Assembly (NCBI RefSeq): GCF_030384665.1
Contig: NC_083677.1
Coordinates: forward strand, 1,051,501 to 1,115,500
DNA length: 64,000 nucleotides
Direction of reading: 5' to 3'
Source: Lodderomyces elongisporus
Taxonomy: Eukaryota; Ascomycota; Pichiomycetes; Serinales; Debaryomycetaceae
Position numbers and translations under genes: made by a program. Position 1 is the stretch's first letter. Each line of letters opens with the position of its first letter. The notes beneath the pieces are model-generated. The model saw nothing but the letters and a program-made list of their open reading frames with translations. It made no database searches and was not told the origin of the DNA. Below are positions 20,568 to 30,513 of the stretch, piece by piece.

Positions 20568-23303
20568 TTAAAACCGTTTAATTTCATCTTTGATCTCTTC
20601 CCAAATCTCAGTGTTTTTTCTTGCCCAATAAATCATTACTCTATTATAATACACCAAGATGCCGTAAATCGTACGTAACTGGCGTGCATGAAATGCACGT
20701 AAATTCTTATCCACCTCATCAAATATATATGACAAATCAGCCAACATTATCTCCTGACAACGTTCAAAGATATGGATCTTGTCGCTTAATTCATATATCT
20801 TGGTCTTGCGTGTTTGTTGTGGATTTTGATCTATAATCTCGCTCACGTATTGTGTAAGCTTTTTCAAGCTCGGTAGTTTGAATCGGGAACTCGAGGTCGC
20901 TGTGCTATTCTTAGATCCATTAGTATTAACATTGACATTAGCATTTACATTTTCATTATCATCATTTTTATTATTTGTTGCTCTTGAAACCGAATTGACC
21001 AGAGATCCATTTGCATCAGCACCATTTTTACCTTGTTCTTTTGGCAATGCAAATTCTGGCGATTTCCCCCCACCATTTCGATCCTCATTATGTGTCAAGA
21101 TGTTGGAGTTACCAGCATCGCCTTCTATTTTTAACAAGTCGTCTAACTCTTTTCGTTTACTCTTTAATTCACTTTCGAGCATTTGTTTCTGTTTAAGTTT
21201 CTTCAGTTGGTACTTTGTAACATGATGTAGCATTTCCGTATACTGTACTGCCTCGCCCAAAGGTTCTGAGAATTGAGTTTCCAACTCGCCAATCATTGAG
21301 TTGATGGTAATGTATGATCTGTCAAATGCCTGTCCCACCTTGTCTAGAATGTAATTTAAGTCGTCATCGTTATCATTAGACCCGAGGTCATCATTATCAG
21401 CACCAGCACCAGCACCAGCACCAGTTCCACCATTGCTATTGTCGTTTTTGCTGCTGCTATTCAAGCCTTTACCACCAACACCACCAACACCACCATTACC
21501 ATTATCATCATCATTATTATTACCATTGTTATTTTTAATGTTATGGCTTTTGCGGCTATTATTGTAGTTGTCATTTCCTTCATGTCGCAGATGTATCGTT
21601 TCTGAGAACATTAGGGAAAATGAATTGAGCTGGCTGCCCAAATCTGCATAGTCATTAGATAAGCCCATAAAATTTGCCATAATGCGTTTATTGATATCGT
21701 CTAATCCAGAAGTGTTTATGATAAAGCTATTTTGGTGTTGTTTTTGTAATGACTCTGGGTCTAAACTTTCTGCTTCTTCATGTTGTTGTTGTTGCTGCTG
21801 TTTTTGTTGTTGTTGTTGTGGTAAGTCTGTGTCCTTGGACAAGTCTGGTAATGTTGCTGCAACGCTGTTGCTGATCAATTGATTGGTCTTTTTGGTAAAC
21901 TTGCGTTTATTATCCTTGAAAAAATTCATTGTCTTTTTTGTCGATGGGTTGGGTAAATTACGATATATTGCATCAGTTTTCAAACCATTCTCTGGGTTTA
22001 GCAAGTACTTGCTCTTGGGTAGCTGATTTTGGATGAGGGTGATTTCATCTGACCAGTTGGCATTGGGGTCGAGGAACTTGGCGAAAAACTCGAGCAGTCT
22101 GATTTGGGGTATCTCAAGGCAATTGTTGAGGAAATTGGTTAATAGTCGTTTTCTATGTTCTATCAACTTGGTCTTGTTCAAATGGCTTGAGTTGATGTAG
22201 GAGTATGTTGATGAAGTGATTTGATTGTTGGGTATTGCAATGGGGGAAAGCGAAGAGGAAGATGTGTGGGTATGCTGTGGTTGCTGTGATGCAGCGTGTG
22301 GTGTAGCACCAGTTAATGATGAAGTATCGTGGTTGTGGTTGTGGTGTTGGTATTGAGTATGGGGATAGTTTGAACCTTGAGTAGTTTTGCTGCCATCCGT
22401 ACTTCCACTTCCACCCCCAATTCCACTTCCACTCCCACTTCCATTTGCATTTAAATTCATATTAATGTTTGCTCCGATATTGCCATTTGTGAATCCCGTG
22501 CTTGTTGTTCCCGTGTTCTGCCCTCCTACTAAGTTGAATACTGAGAAATCGAAATAATTCTTTGGTGGTATGGGTGGTATGATGATTAAGGGGAATATCT
22601 TGGTCAATATTTCTCTTAGGCTTTCGAAATCGCTATATCTTCTCCGCGTGATGATTTCGTTATTTATAGAGTTTAAATCGGCAAGTCTGATTGTGTAGAC
22701 TATGTATTTCTTCAGCAGGTTTGCCATTCCCTCATTTGAGTTGCCGGCCTCAGTGATATTGATTCTGACTTGTACTTGTGGTTTCAACATTCGTGTGACG
22801 CGGCTTTCAAAGTTCATATGCACTGTATTGAACGATTCACTCTTGCTTTGCAAATGCGGTAACAGGGGCTTTTGCATCTGTTGCAGTTGTTGCAGTTGTT
22901 GCAGTTGCTGTGATGTACTATTATTTATATTACTTGATTTTTTTTCTGTCTTGTATAGTAGCATTGATTCGTCTTCAAAGTCTGTATTGTCATTCACTAA
23001 AGATGTGGCAAATTGAGTGTCCTTGTTTTTTGAATGTAGTTGACTTTGCTGGACAAAACTGGTGACTCCTTCGTGGTACAGGAATGGATTGTTGTCTTCC
23101 TCATTGTCATCTACTAATGTTGAGTGTGGTTGTTGGATTACTTGTTGATCTGAATATGTAGCTTCGCAGTTTGAAATTGTGTTGTTACTATTGTTACTAC
23201 TACTGTTACCACTACTACTACTACTACTATTATTGTTATTATTGCTCAATTTGTCTGATTTTGTTTTTGAGTGTTTTTTGGAGTTTGCCGATTGCTTGGG
23301 CAT
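20568..23303 (-). CDS. PX-domain sorting nexin, ATG20/SNX41 family
   Basis: The product is 911 residues from the ATG at 23303 (MPKQSANSKKHSK); upstream codons in frame are non-ATG. After a Ser/Asn-rich N-terminus, a PX domain begins near residue 170 (RVTRMLKPQVQVRI) and contains the phosphoinositide-binding RRRYSDFESLREIL block and the PPIPPKN loop. It is then split by about 120 low-complexity residues (22190-22550) before resuming at KTKLIEHRKRLLTNFLN. The C-terminal half looks BAR-like and helical (ARQLRTIYGILVYYNRVMIYWARK). Fungal Atg20/Snx42 and Snx41 have this layout and work with Snx4/Atg24 in endosome retrieval and selective autophagy. I cannot choose between the two paralogues. Confidence 0.75.
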   Translation of the reverse strand: MPKQSANSKKHSKTKSDKLSNNNNNSSSSSSGNSSSNNSNNTISNCEATYSDQQVIQQPHSTLVDDNEEDNNPFLYHEGVTSFVQQSQLHSKNKDTQFATSLVNDNTDFEDESMLLYKTEKKSSNINNSTSQQLQQLQQLQQMQKPLLPHLQSKSESFNTVHMNFESRVTRMLKPQVQVRINITEAGNSNEGMANLLKKYIVYTIRLADLNSINNEIITRRRYSDFESLREILTKIFPLIIIPPIPPKNYFDFSVFNLVGGQNTGTTSTGFTNGNIGANINMNLNANGSGSGSGIGGGSGSTDGSKTTQGSNYPHTQYQHHNHNHDTSSLTGATPHAASQQPQHTHTSSSSLSPIAIPNNQITSSTYSYINSSHLNKTKLIEHRKRLLTNFLNNCLEIPQIRLLEFFAKFLDPNANWSDEITLIQNQLPKSKYLLNPENGLKTDAIYRNLPNPSTKKTMNFFKDNKRKFTKKTNQLISNSVAATLPDLSKDTDLPQQQQQKQQQQQQHEEAESLDPESLQKQHQNSFIINTSGLDDINKRIMANFMGLSNDYADLGSQLNSFSLMFSETIHLRHEGNDNYNNSRKSHNIKNNNGNNNDDDNGNGGVGGVGGKGLNSSSKNDNSNGGTGAGAGAGADNDDLGSNDNDDDLNYILDKVGQAFDRSYITINSMIGELETQFSEPLGEAVQYTEMLHHVTKYQLKKLKQKQMLESELKSKRKELDDLLKIEGDAGNSNILTHNEDRNGGGKSPEFALPKEQGKNGADANGSLVNSVSRATNNKNDDNENVNANVNVNTNGSKNSTATSSSRFKLPSLKKLTQYVSEIIDQNPQQTRKTKIYELSDKIHIFERCQEIMLADLSYIFDEVDKNLRAFHARQLRTIYGILVYYNRVMIYWARKNTEIWEEIKDEIKRF

Positions 23304-25049
23304 GTTTATAAATGTCAATGGGAAGTTGGGTCGTAGTGAAAGATTGTAGTGAAGTTATGAGGGTACTTTAATTGTGAGTTTTTACCTAAAGATTGTGTTT
23401 GTTTCTTCCTTCACTTTGTTTGCAAAGAAAGGATTAATTAAGCTAAATTAATTAAATAAATAAATAAATAAAAAAAAAAAGAGGGGGCAATACATGTACA
23501 ATCTCTCACACACATAATATTATTTTTAAAAAGTGTTGTTATTAGTTGCATATAGAGCAGATAATAAATGGATGGAAAGGAGAGTCACCAGTATTGCATT
23601 GCAAAAAGAGAGAGACAGGGAGAGAGAGATTTATGTGGAGTGTGTGGAGATATAAGGTGGAAGCTACCAAATGTTGGATTCAACAGGTAGATAGATAAAT
23701 AGATAGAGCAAAAAATAATAATAATAATGATAATAATACAGAAACAGAGACAGAAACAGAAACGCGACACGACAATTGTTATTAATGAGGATTAGATAGT
23801 AGTAGTATTAGTAGTAGTTTGTTCTAGTGTTTGATTAAAAAAGTATAATACTAAGAATGTATATACACCTTTGAGTAAGAGAATTATCGCCTATTACTCA
23901 AATGGTCATGTGATTGTTCAAGTGTGTGTTTCCAAGTTCCCCAGTATTATATACACGCAACAAAACTTCTTCCTTATCTTTTCTTCTCCAGCCCCACAGA
24001 TATACCAAAGGCACTATAACAACTGGTAATTTGAATGATGCTTGTATTATTTATATTTTATAATTTATAATTTATATTTCATATTTTATTTGATTTTGTC
24101 TTGTGTAGTTTTGTGTCGACAACCATAAGCTAATACCAACTACCTTAACAACACCCGCACTTTACTATAGTATGAGGAGGAAAAAAATACAAAAGAAGAA
24201 CTCTCATATTTTGTACCGTCACAAGTAATCCGAGGATGTCCTTATCCTGTCCCTACCCTGTCCTGGTCAATGGAAAGAACATATTTAGCAAACTGCTTAT
24301 ACATTTGCATACACAGCTTCTTCCATGCTTTTTATCAATTTTAATTATTTATTTATCCTTTTTGTTCGTTTTGCATTTGTTATTTTACTTCTGTTTTAAT
24401 TTGAAAGAATTTACATGGAGTTGTATAGATTCTACCAATTTATTTTTCTCTTCTCTCAGTGATGTCATTATTGATTAAAACACAGTAAGCTGAACAAGAG
24501 ATTGAACCCTCCAGAAGTGGTAAACACCTTTGTCCTTTGTCCTTTTTATTCTTTTATGGGGAGGGGGGGATAAAAGTTATAAAAGTTTTTTTTTTTATTA
24601 AGGCTACGCAATATTGAGTAGTTAGGTAGGTGTGTGCATAAGGATGAAACATGTTTTAGACATGTGTTCACTCCAGCTTTCTATTGCAGAATGATCAGCA
24701 ATTACAAGACTACAAGACGACAAGAACAAAAAAAACAGCCCTTGCAACAGCACATGCAGCATATAAATTGAATTGGAAAGTGGGGGTGTAGAAAAAGAGA
24801 AAAAGACAAAAAGAGGGAAGGGGAGATTGCACAGTAGAAGGATATATGTGTTTTTTTTTGTGAACAGAGGTGGGTTCGTCGTCATATACAATCACTGATG
24901 ATAAGTGTTACAGTGTATTGCAGTGTATTACAGAGTATTACAGTAATGTGCAGTACCATACAGTAACAGCAGAAAGGAGAGAAAAGTACATGGGGTGTGG
25001 ATAATGAAAATAAAATAGAGTGAATTTTCTGTGAGTGAAGTAGTTACGT

Positions 25050-25082
25050 GGGGGAAGAAGGATGGGGGATGGGGGATGGGGG
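25050..25082 (+). repeat. G-run cluster with G-quadruplex potential
   Basis: Four runs of five G (25050-25054, 25064-25068, 25071-25075, 25078-25082) are separated by loops of 9, 2 and 2 bases. This fits an intramolecular G-quadruplex motif if the first loop is allowed to exceed seven bases. It lies about 2.7 kb before the phosphatase start on the sense strand. Confidence 0.6.
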
Positions 25083-26486
25083 ATGGAGAACAGGGTGTGT
25101 GTTTAACGAGGGTGATACCACTCTACAAAATTTGTATGTGTTTGTGTTTGTCTTTGTGTCTGTATTGTTTTTTTTTTATTTAATTTTTCTCTCTATAAAA
25201 AATTTGTAAATCTTAGATGCCATACACTAAAGGAAAAAAAAAAATTAACAAATCCTAAAGGTTACAAGTATCTTAGATTTCCTATTGTTCAGCCTTTGAT
25301 AGGTAGGTAGGTAGGTAAGTAAGTAAGTAGGGGTTTGTAGGCCGATCTAGGCTTTAAGAGGAAGAAAGAAGACAGAACCAAAAAATAAAAAGGGCTAGAA
25401 CATGTGTATTCTTTTTCTTTTCTCTTTGCTTTTCTTATGAGAGTTATGCTATATGGAGTTATATCTCCTCCCACTTTTCTTAACAAAACAAGGAACAACA
25501 AAACAAAAAAGGACTAAGCTAATTTTGCTTTTTTAAAGTATCGAAAAAGAGAAACTCGTGTAACACGTCTCCTGATTTGTTTTTTTATTGAATGTTCTTT
25601 CAAACAATTGATTTGGACTTGAAAGTGTATGTGTGTATATATAATATATATATACTGATATATATAGCAATAATAATACATAGAGTATACTGCTACCAGC
25701 TGTTTTCAAATGTATTCTCTAATATATTTTAAATTTGTTCTAGACTCATTCTTCTTCTTTTTTTATTTAAAAAATAAAATAATAATAGAAACAAAATTTA
25801 ACTTTCTTTTTTTTATTATAGTTTTGTCTCTTTGTCTCCTTCCAAAAAGAGTATAATAAATAGTAAGAAGTACATATAATAATAATATTTTATAAGTCAT
25901 TTTTAAAGAAAGAAAAATAAAAAAAAGAAATAAAGTTTATTTTTTTTTATAAAAAAATAAAAATGAATGATGGCTTCCCTCTGTTTAGTTTTAAAGACAA
26001 TAAAGATTAGTGTAGCTATATAACACATCTTGCATAGTATGGACAACTCTTGTCAATTACGTCATATTTATGAGAGTTGGAAACGGAATATATATATAAA
26101 AAAAAAGAAAAGAAACAGCCAACCAGCAGTTCAGTATGCGTCTGCTTATAATGTGAGTGCAGATATAACGAACTTTAAAGGAACGACAGATTACCTCATT
26201 CTCGGTCACCTGTTATCCTCACACATTTTACCGTTCACCAAGAATAACAACAACAAAAAAACAAGGGAACAGGGGGGGGAGCATGTGTAGTTTATTATAA
26301 GATACCGTGTTTCCTTTTCCCATACTACTCAATGAAAAAGAGTGGTACTGTAACTTGAAACAGGTGTGTTTTAGATGACTAAAGTAAGCAAATAAAAGGT
26401 CATAGCCACCACTAAAACCTCGCTAACTACCAGAAGGATATAGAGAAAAAAAGATATATATAAAGTACATGTACATGTACATGTAA

Positions 26487-26490
<4 letters not shown>

Positions 26491-26517
<27 letters not shown>
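26491..26517. repeat. GT dinucleotide microsatellite
   Basis: An uninterrupted GT run of 13 units with one extra G lies directly downstream of three GTACAT units (26466-26485). The latter form a self-complementary ACATGTACATGT core. Both are typical of slippage-prone spacer DNA. Confidence 0.9.
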
Positions 26518-26519
<2 letters not shown>

Positions 26520-27786
26520 AGATAATTAGATAATTAGCTTAGGGGTCTATATGACACATTGACCAACAACATCAACTACTGCAATAAAACAAAGAAGATA
26601 GGAAGTAACCAAGATGGAAATAAGAGAAATAATTATGGAAAACAATATATAGAACTGGACAATAGAAAATTGTTTCCCTCTAAAAAAAATGAAAAGACCC
26701 AATATTTATCTTCCACCCTCCCTCTTCTTTCGTCATCAATCAACCACCAATGAATAAATATCACTTGCAGCCAACTGCAAAGAAGAAGAAGAAGAAAAAA
26801 AAAAGAAACACCCCCTTCGTCTTTTCCATCTCTTTCTCTAAGTAAAAGGAGGAGCAGCAGCAGCATTAGTAGTGTCAACATCAACAGCTGCTGCAACCGC
26901 AGCTGCAAAAATGTTGACGTTGCTCAATATACTGATGACGTATATACATTTTTCTTTTTCTTTTTCTTTTTTTGTTTCTAATTCTAGCTCTTTGACTTCC
27001 ACTTCCACTCCCCCTTTTTGCCTTAACCTTTACCTTTTAGAACCCTGAGGAAAGCCTCTCTCTCTTTTTTTTTCCCTATAGCATTTAAATTTGTAATGTC
27101 ATAAAAATACATTTCATCATTTATGTTGTTGATGATATTGATGATGTTTACAGCATTCTAAATATTTTCCACCCTTTGCCTAATTCTGTCTATTTCCCGT
27201 TGTTGCAGTATGTATAGCCCAATGTGCACTCCAACACAGTAGTAATAACAAAAACTATAGTAACAATAATAATAATAGTAGTAGTAGTAGAGGCGAGAAT
27301 TGCAAAGGCAAAAGAGAAAAAAAAGAAATAAAAAATTAAATAAAAAAAATAAATAAAATGTAAATTATAAAAACTTGTATTGTATTGTATTGTATTGTAT
27401 TCTATATATAACAGAGAAGAAATATCCTTCTCAGCCGGAAAACAGGAAACTACTGCTATTCAAAAATTTCAACTCCCTTTTTTTATTTTCTTTCCCCATC
27501 CTTACCAATTATATCTTTCCTTTACATTTTAACAACCATTACTAAATTTTCAGCATTTATTTTTCTTTTTTACAACAACAAACATCAGCAATTAACAGAT
27601 TATCAAAAAAAAAGAGAAAAAGCAACAACTTTGCAATTCTTACAAGGCATTCTTCAACAAAACAGACAAACGCATATATACAACTTCACACTGAAATTTT
27701 TTTTTTTTTTTTACAAAAAGTAAAAAAAAAGAAGAAAAAAATTCATAAAAAACAACAAAAAAATATATATATATAGGCAATAAAAG

Positions 27787-30186
27787 ATGAGCTCACTACC
27801 TTTGTCAGCAATGTCCAGTAGCAATAGTCTGCACGAACCACAACAGTTTGATTTCAACCCACCGTCTCTGCAGCCTCAGCAGCCTCAGCAACAACAACAA
27901 CAAAAACCGCAAGAACAGAAAAATGTAAATAGTTTTCAAAGACCACCAAGCATAACTACAACTGCTGCACCACCATCCATGCACTTTAACTCACCACCAA
28001 AATCACCACTATACAACTCTGGATCTATCTCGGGATCGTTTCCAGGTGCCTTTTCAGGATCCTTTTCAGGCGCAATAAAGACACCATCACCAACAACACC
28101 CACCTTTGCCACCAGTTTTCCACAAACAATTAAACAACAAGACCCAATCACACTCTCCAATAACATGTATGACTTTATATTTGATGTGCGACCTTTTAAC
28201 TTGTACAGCAAAAGCCGCATACAACAAGCATCCAACTTGAGTGTGCCAACCACTCTACTCAAGAGAAGCTCATTTAGTCTAGGCGATTTACTCAATATGG
28301 TGAGTCTAGACTCTGTTTTAAAAGACCGACTCACTACTCAACTAAACAATGATTCCAGTAGTAGTAGTAGTGGTAACAATTCTAATACGAATGACAAGAA
28401 ATTAACACTCTTGTTTTATGACCAAGCAACTACAAAAGATGCAATCACCTTCCCACTATACCAAACAATCTCCAAATTTGAAAAGTTTAGTGACAAATTT
28501 GACATTTACTACTTGAATGGCGGATTCTCTAAAGCATTACTGGGCAATCCACAGATTGTTGAAAACACACCACTGGTTTTCATGACAAGTGGCAGTGGTG
28601 GTTTAAACAATAGTAGTAACAACAACAACAACCAAAACCAAAACCAAAACCAAAACCAAAATGGTGCAGATAATAACCACAGAAAGGCCAAGAGTCTTTC
28701 TGGATTTACCCTACCATCAGCAACAAATTTCAAAAGCAAATTTGTCCAATCCATAAAGAAGAATAACGATTATAGCAGAGCAAACACTTTGGGAAACGGA
28801 AGAGTTGCACCAACAAAGGATAGCATCAAATCGTACAAGTACAAATTGGCTCATGTGCCACAAGACTTGACATTACCTAATTGGTTAACATTTATGAAGA
28901 CACAATCTAATGAGGAGATTATCAAACAACTCGATGAAAAATTTGACAAGGTGGAGGAAATTGAAAAGAATAGATTGAATCAAATGTGCTCCGACTTTAA
29001 AAAACCACTCTCGAGCGAGTCCGGAAGTAATGATGATGCCACGGCATCTTCACTGGAAAATGTGTTGTCACCATGTTGCAGTACATGTTCTGAAATTGAG
29101 TTTAGATTACCTAGAGGAATAGAGTTTGGCTACAAGAATAGATACAACAATATCTGGCCATATGAACACTCGAGAGTCAAGCTCTCTCTTGCTGAACAGC
29201 AGCAGCAGCAGCAGCAGCAACAACAACAACAACAACAACAATTGCATAACCACAACCATGTCCAAGCTGGCGATGACTATTTCAATGGCAACTATATCAG
29301 CACAAACCCAATTGTAGAGAATAAACAAATTTACATTGCAACGCAAAACCCATTGGCTTCAACCATTGACGATTTCTGGTCACTTATCAACCTGGAACAT
29401 ATCCAAATTATTATCAATTTGGATGCAAAACCAGTATCTTACTTTAACCATCCAAGTATCAAGAATATCGAGTGCATCAAGACCAACTCTCCCGACTTTA
29501 AATTGCGCCGCATAAACAATAACATTTACCATTTCCATTACCTCAGCTGGCCTGACTTTGGTGTACCACAATCCTTCAAGTCAATAATTGAATTGGTTAA
29601 ATTTAAAGATGAGTTGATCAAGCTGCAAAACTTGTCTCAAAAAATAATTGTCCATTGCTCTGCTGGATGCGGCCGAACAGGTGTATTCATCACCATTGAC
29701 GCATTGATCCAAGGATTCTTGGCAGATGCAGAGAAGATTATGTCAACGCAAGTTGACTTGGTTTACAAGTTGGTGCAACATCAACGTCGTCAGCGAATCT
29801 CAATGGTGCAAACATTGGACCAATTTATCGTTTGCTACGAGGTATTTATCAAATATTTGGAATTGGTCAAGACTAGAGCAGAAGTTGAAGCTAAAATGGC
29901 GGGTAATGCCGATGCTGTTGACGCTTTTGATTTCAAAGTTGAAAATGAAGGCCACAATGACCATTCAACACAATCTATGCAAATGGCAAACATTTTGGAA
30001 TTTATCAACAATAATGTTGAAGAGTTTACTCAGCGCTCATCAACAAATGCTCATACACCAAGAGACGTTTCTGAAGGATTCAATTTTGGTAACGGAGGAG
30101 TACCCACACCCGCACCATCAGCTGTAGGCGAAAGAGGCGATTATTTCCAATTTCAAAGTAATTCCTTGCCTGTTAGTTCGAGATGA
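27787..30186 (+). CDS. Protein tyrosine phosphatase with rhodanese-like domain (PTP2/PTP3 type)
   Basis: The product is 799 residues. After a Gln/Pro/Ser-rich N-terminus, a rhodanese/CDC25-like module lies at about residues 128-260 (YDFIFDVRPFNLYSKSRIQQASNLS). The PTP domain runs from about 450 to 695, with the NRYNNIWPYEHSRVKL entry, the WPD loop (W588, P589, D590), and the P-loop HCSAGCGRTG with catalytic Cys624 and Arg630, followed by the QHQRRQRISMVQTLDQF end. This is the layout of yeast Ptp2/Ptp3, which dephosphorylate MAP kinases such as Hog1, Fus3 and Slt2. A Gln run of 17 residues (29197-29241) interrupts the catalytic domain between strand RVKL and DDYFNGNYI. All catalytic residues are intact. 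The paralogue cannot be fixed from here. Confidence 0.88.
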   Translation: MSSLPLSAMSSSNSLHEPQQFDFNPPSLQPQQPQQQQQQKPQEQKNVNSFQRPPSITTTAAPPSMHFNSPPKSPLYNSGSISGSFPGAFSGSFSGAIKTPSPTTPTFATSFPQTIKQQDPITLSNNMYDFIFDVRPFNLYSKSRIQQASNLSVPTTLLKRSSFSLGDLLNMVSLDSVLKDRLTTQLNNDSSSSSSGNNSNTNDKKLTLLFYDQATTKDAITFPLYQTISKFEKFSDKFDIYYLNGGFSKALLGNPQIVENTPLVFMTSGSGGLNNSSNNNNNQNQNQNQNQNGADNNHRKAKSLSGFTLPSATNFKSKFVQSIKKNNDYSRANTLGNGRVAPTKDSIKSYKYKLAHVPQDLTLPNWLTFMKTQSNEEIIKQLDEKFDKVEEIEKNRLNQMCSDFKKPLSSESGSNDDATASSLENVLSPCCSTCSEIEFRLPRGIEFGYKNRYNNIWPYEHSRVKLSLAEQQQQQQQQQQQQQQQLHNHNHVQAGDDYFNGNYISTNPIVENKQIYIATQNPLASTIDDFWSLINLEHIQIIINLDAKPVSYFNHPSIKNIECIKTNSPDFKLRRINNNIYHFHYLSWPDFGVPQSFKSIIELVKFKDELIKLQNLSQKIIVHCSAGCGRTGVFITIDALIQGFLADAEKIMSTQVDLVYKLVQHQRRQRISMVQTLDQFIVCYEVFIKYLELVKTRAEVEAKMAGNADAVDAFDFKVENEGHNDHSTQSMQMANILEFINNNVEEFTQRSSTNAHTPRDVSEGFNFGNGGVPTPAPSAVGERGDYFQFQSNSLPVSSR
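29196..29240 (+). repeat. CAG/CAA glutamine repeat inside the phosphatase domain
   Basis: A CAG run followed by a CAA run encodes consecutive glutamines in the loop between the RVKL strand and the DDYFNGNYI substrate-recognition segment. The pure CAG part followed by CAA is typical of a replication-slippage tract. Confidence 0.85.
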
Positions 30187-30513
30187 GGACAAAAGGATAA
30201 GAGACGATTACGTGAATAAGTAAGAGTGTTCACTTATACACATATACATATATATATATTCATATTTATATTTATATACATAAACAGAGATAAAGTTTTT
30301 GATTCATTTCTTTTTATACTTGCTTTGCTTTTGTTTTTTTTTTTACCTGTAATACTTTCCTTCGATATAGTATACATCATCTTGATATCATCTTGATATC
30401 ATCGTTCACATAGTAATAAAAATTTATCAAGGTGATCGAAGGGGGGGGGGGGTTGTTCTTTTTTTATTCTTTTCTTTATTCTTTTTTGCTTTCGTTTTCC
30501 ACTCAATATCGGT
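30187..30513. other. Convergent 3' spacer, phosphatase / RAM1
   Basis: This 327-bp spacer has a TA-rich stretch at about 30240-30285, a doubled CTTGATATCAT unit at about 30381-30404, and a run of 12 G at 30441-30452. No gene is visible; the open frame that crosses it is antisense to RAM1. Confidence 0.5.

Larger units (their letters stand above)
23304..27786. other. 4.5-kb gene-free spacer upstream of the tyrosine phosphatase
   Basis: This spacer separates two divergent genes and holds no convincing open frame (all are below 92 residues and low in complexity). It contains many simple repeats: degenerate CAGTGTATTA units at about 24908-24962, a G-run cluster at 25050-25082, GGTA/AGTA units at about 25300-25330, three GTACAT units at 26466-26485, a GT run at 26491-26517, an ATF/CREB-like TTACGTCA at about 26058-26065, and five TGTAT units at about 27376-27400. 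A-rich DNA with a TA run immediately precedes the phosphatase ATG. A long regulatory region or long 5' leader is likely. Confidence 0.5.

Noticed and set aside
24236..24478. 80-codon frame in the 4.5-kb spacer
   Set aside because: Phe/Leu/Ser-rich by T-rich composition, with no similarity that I recognise.
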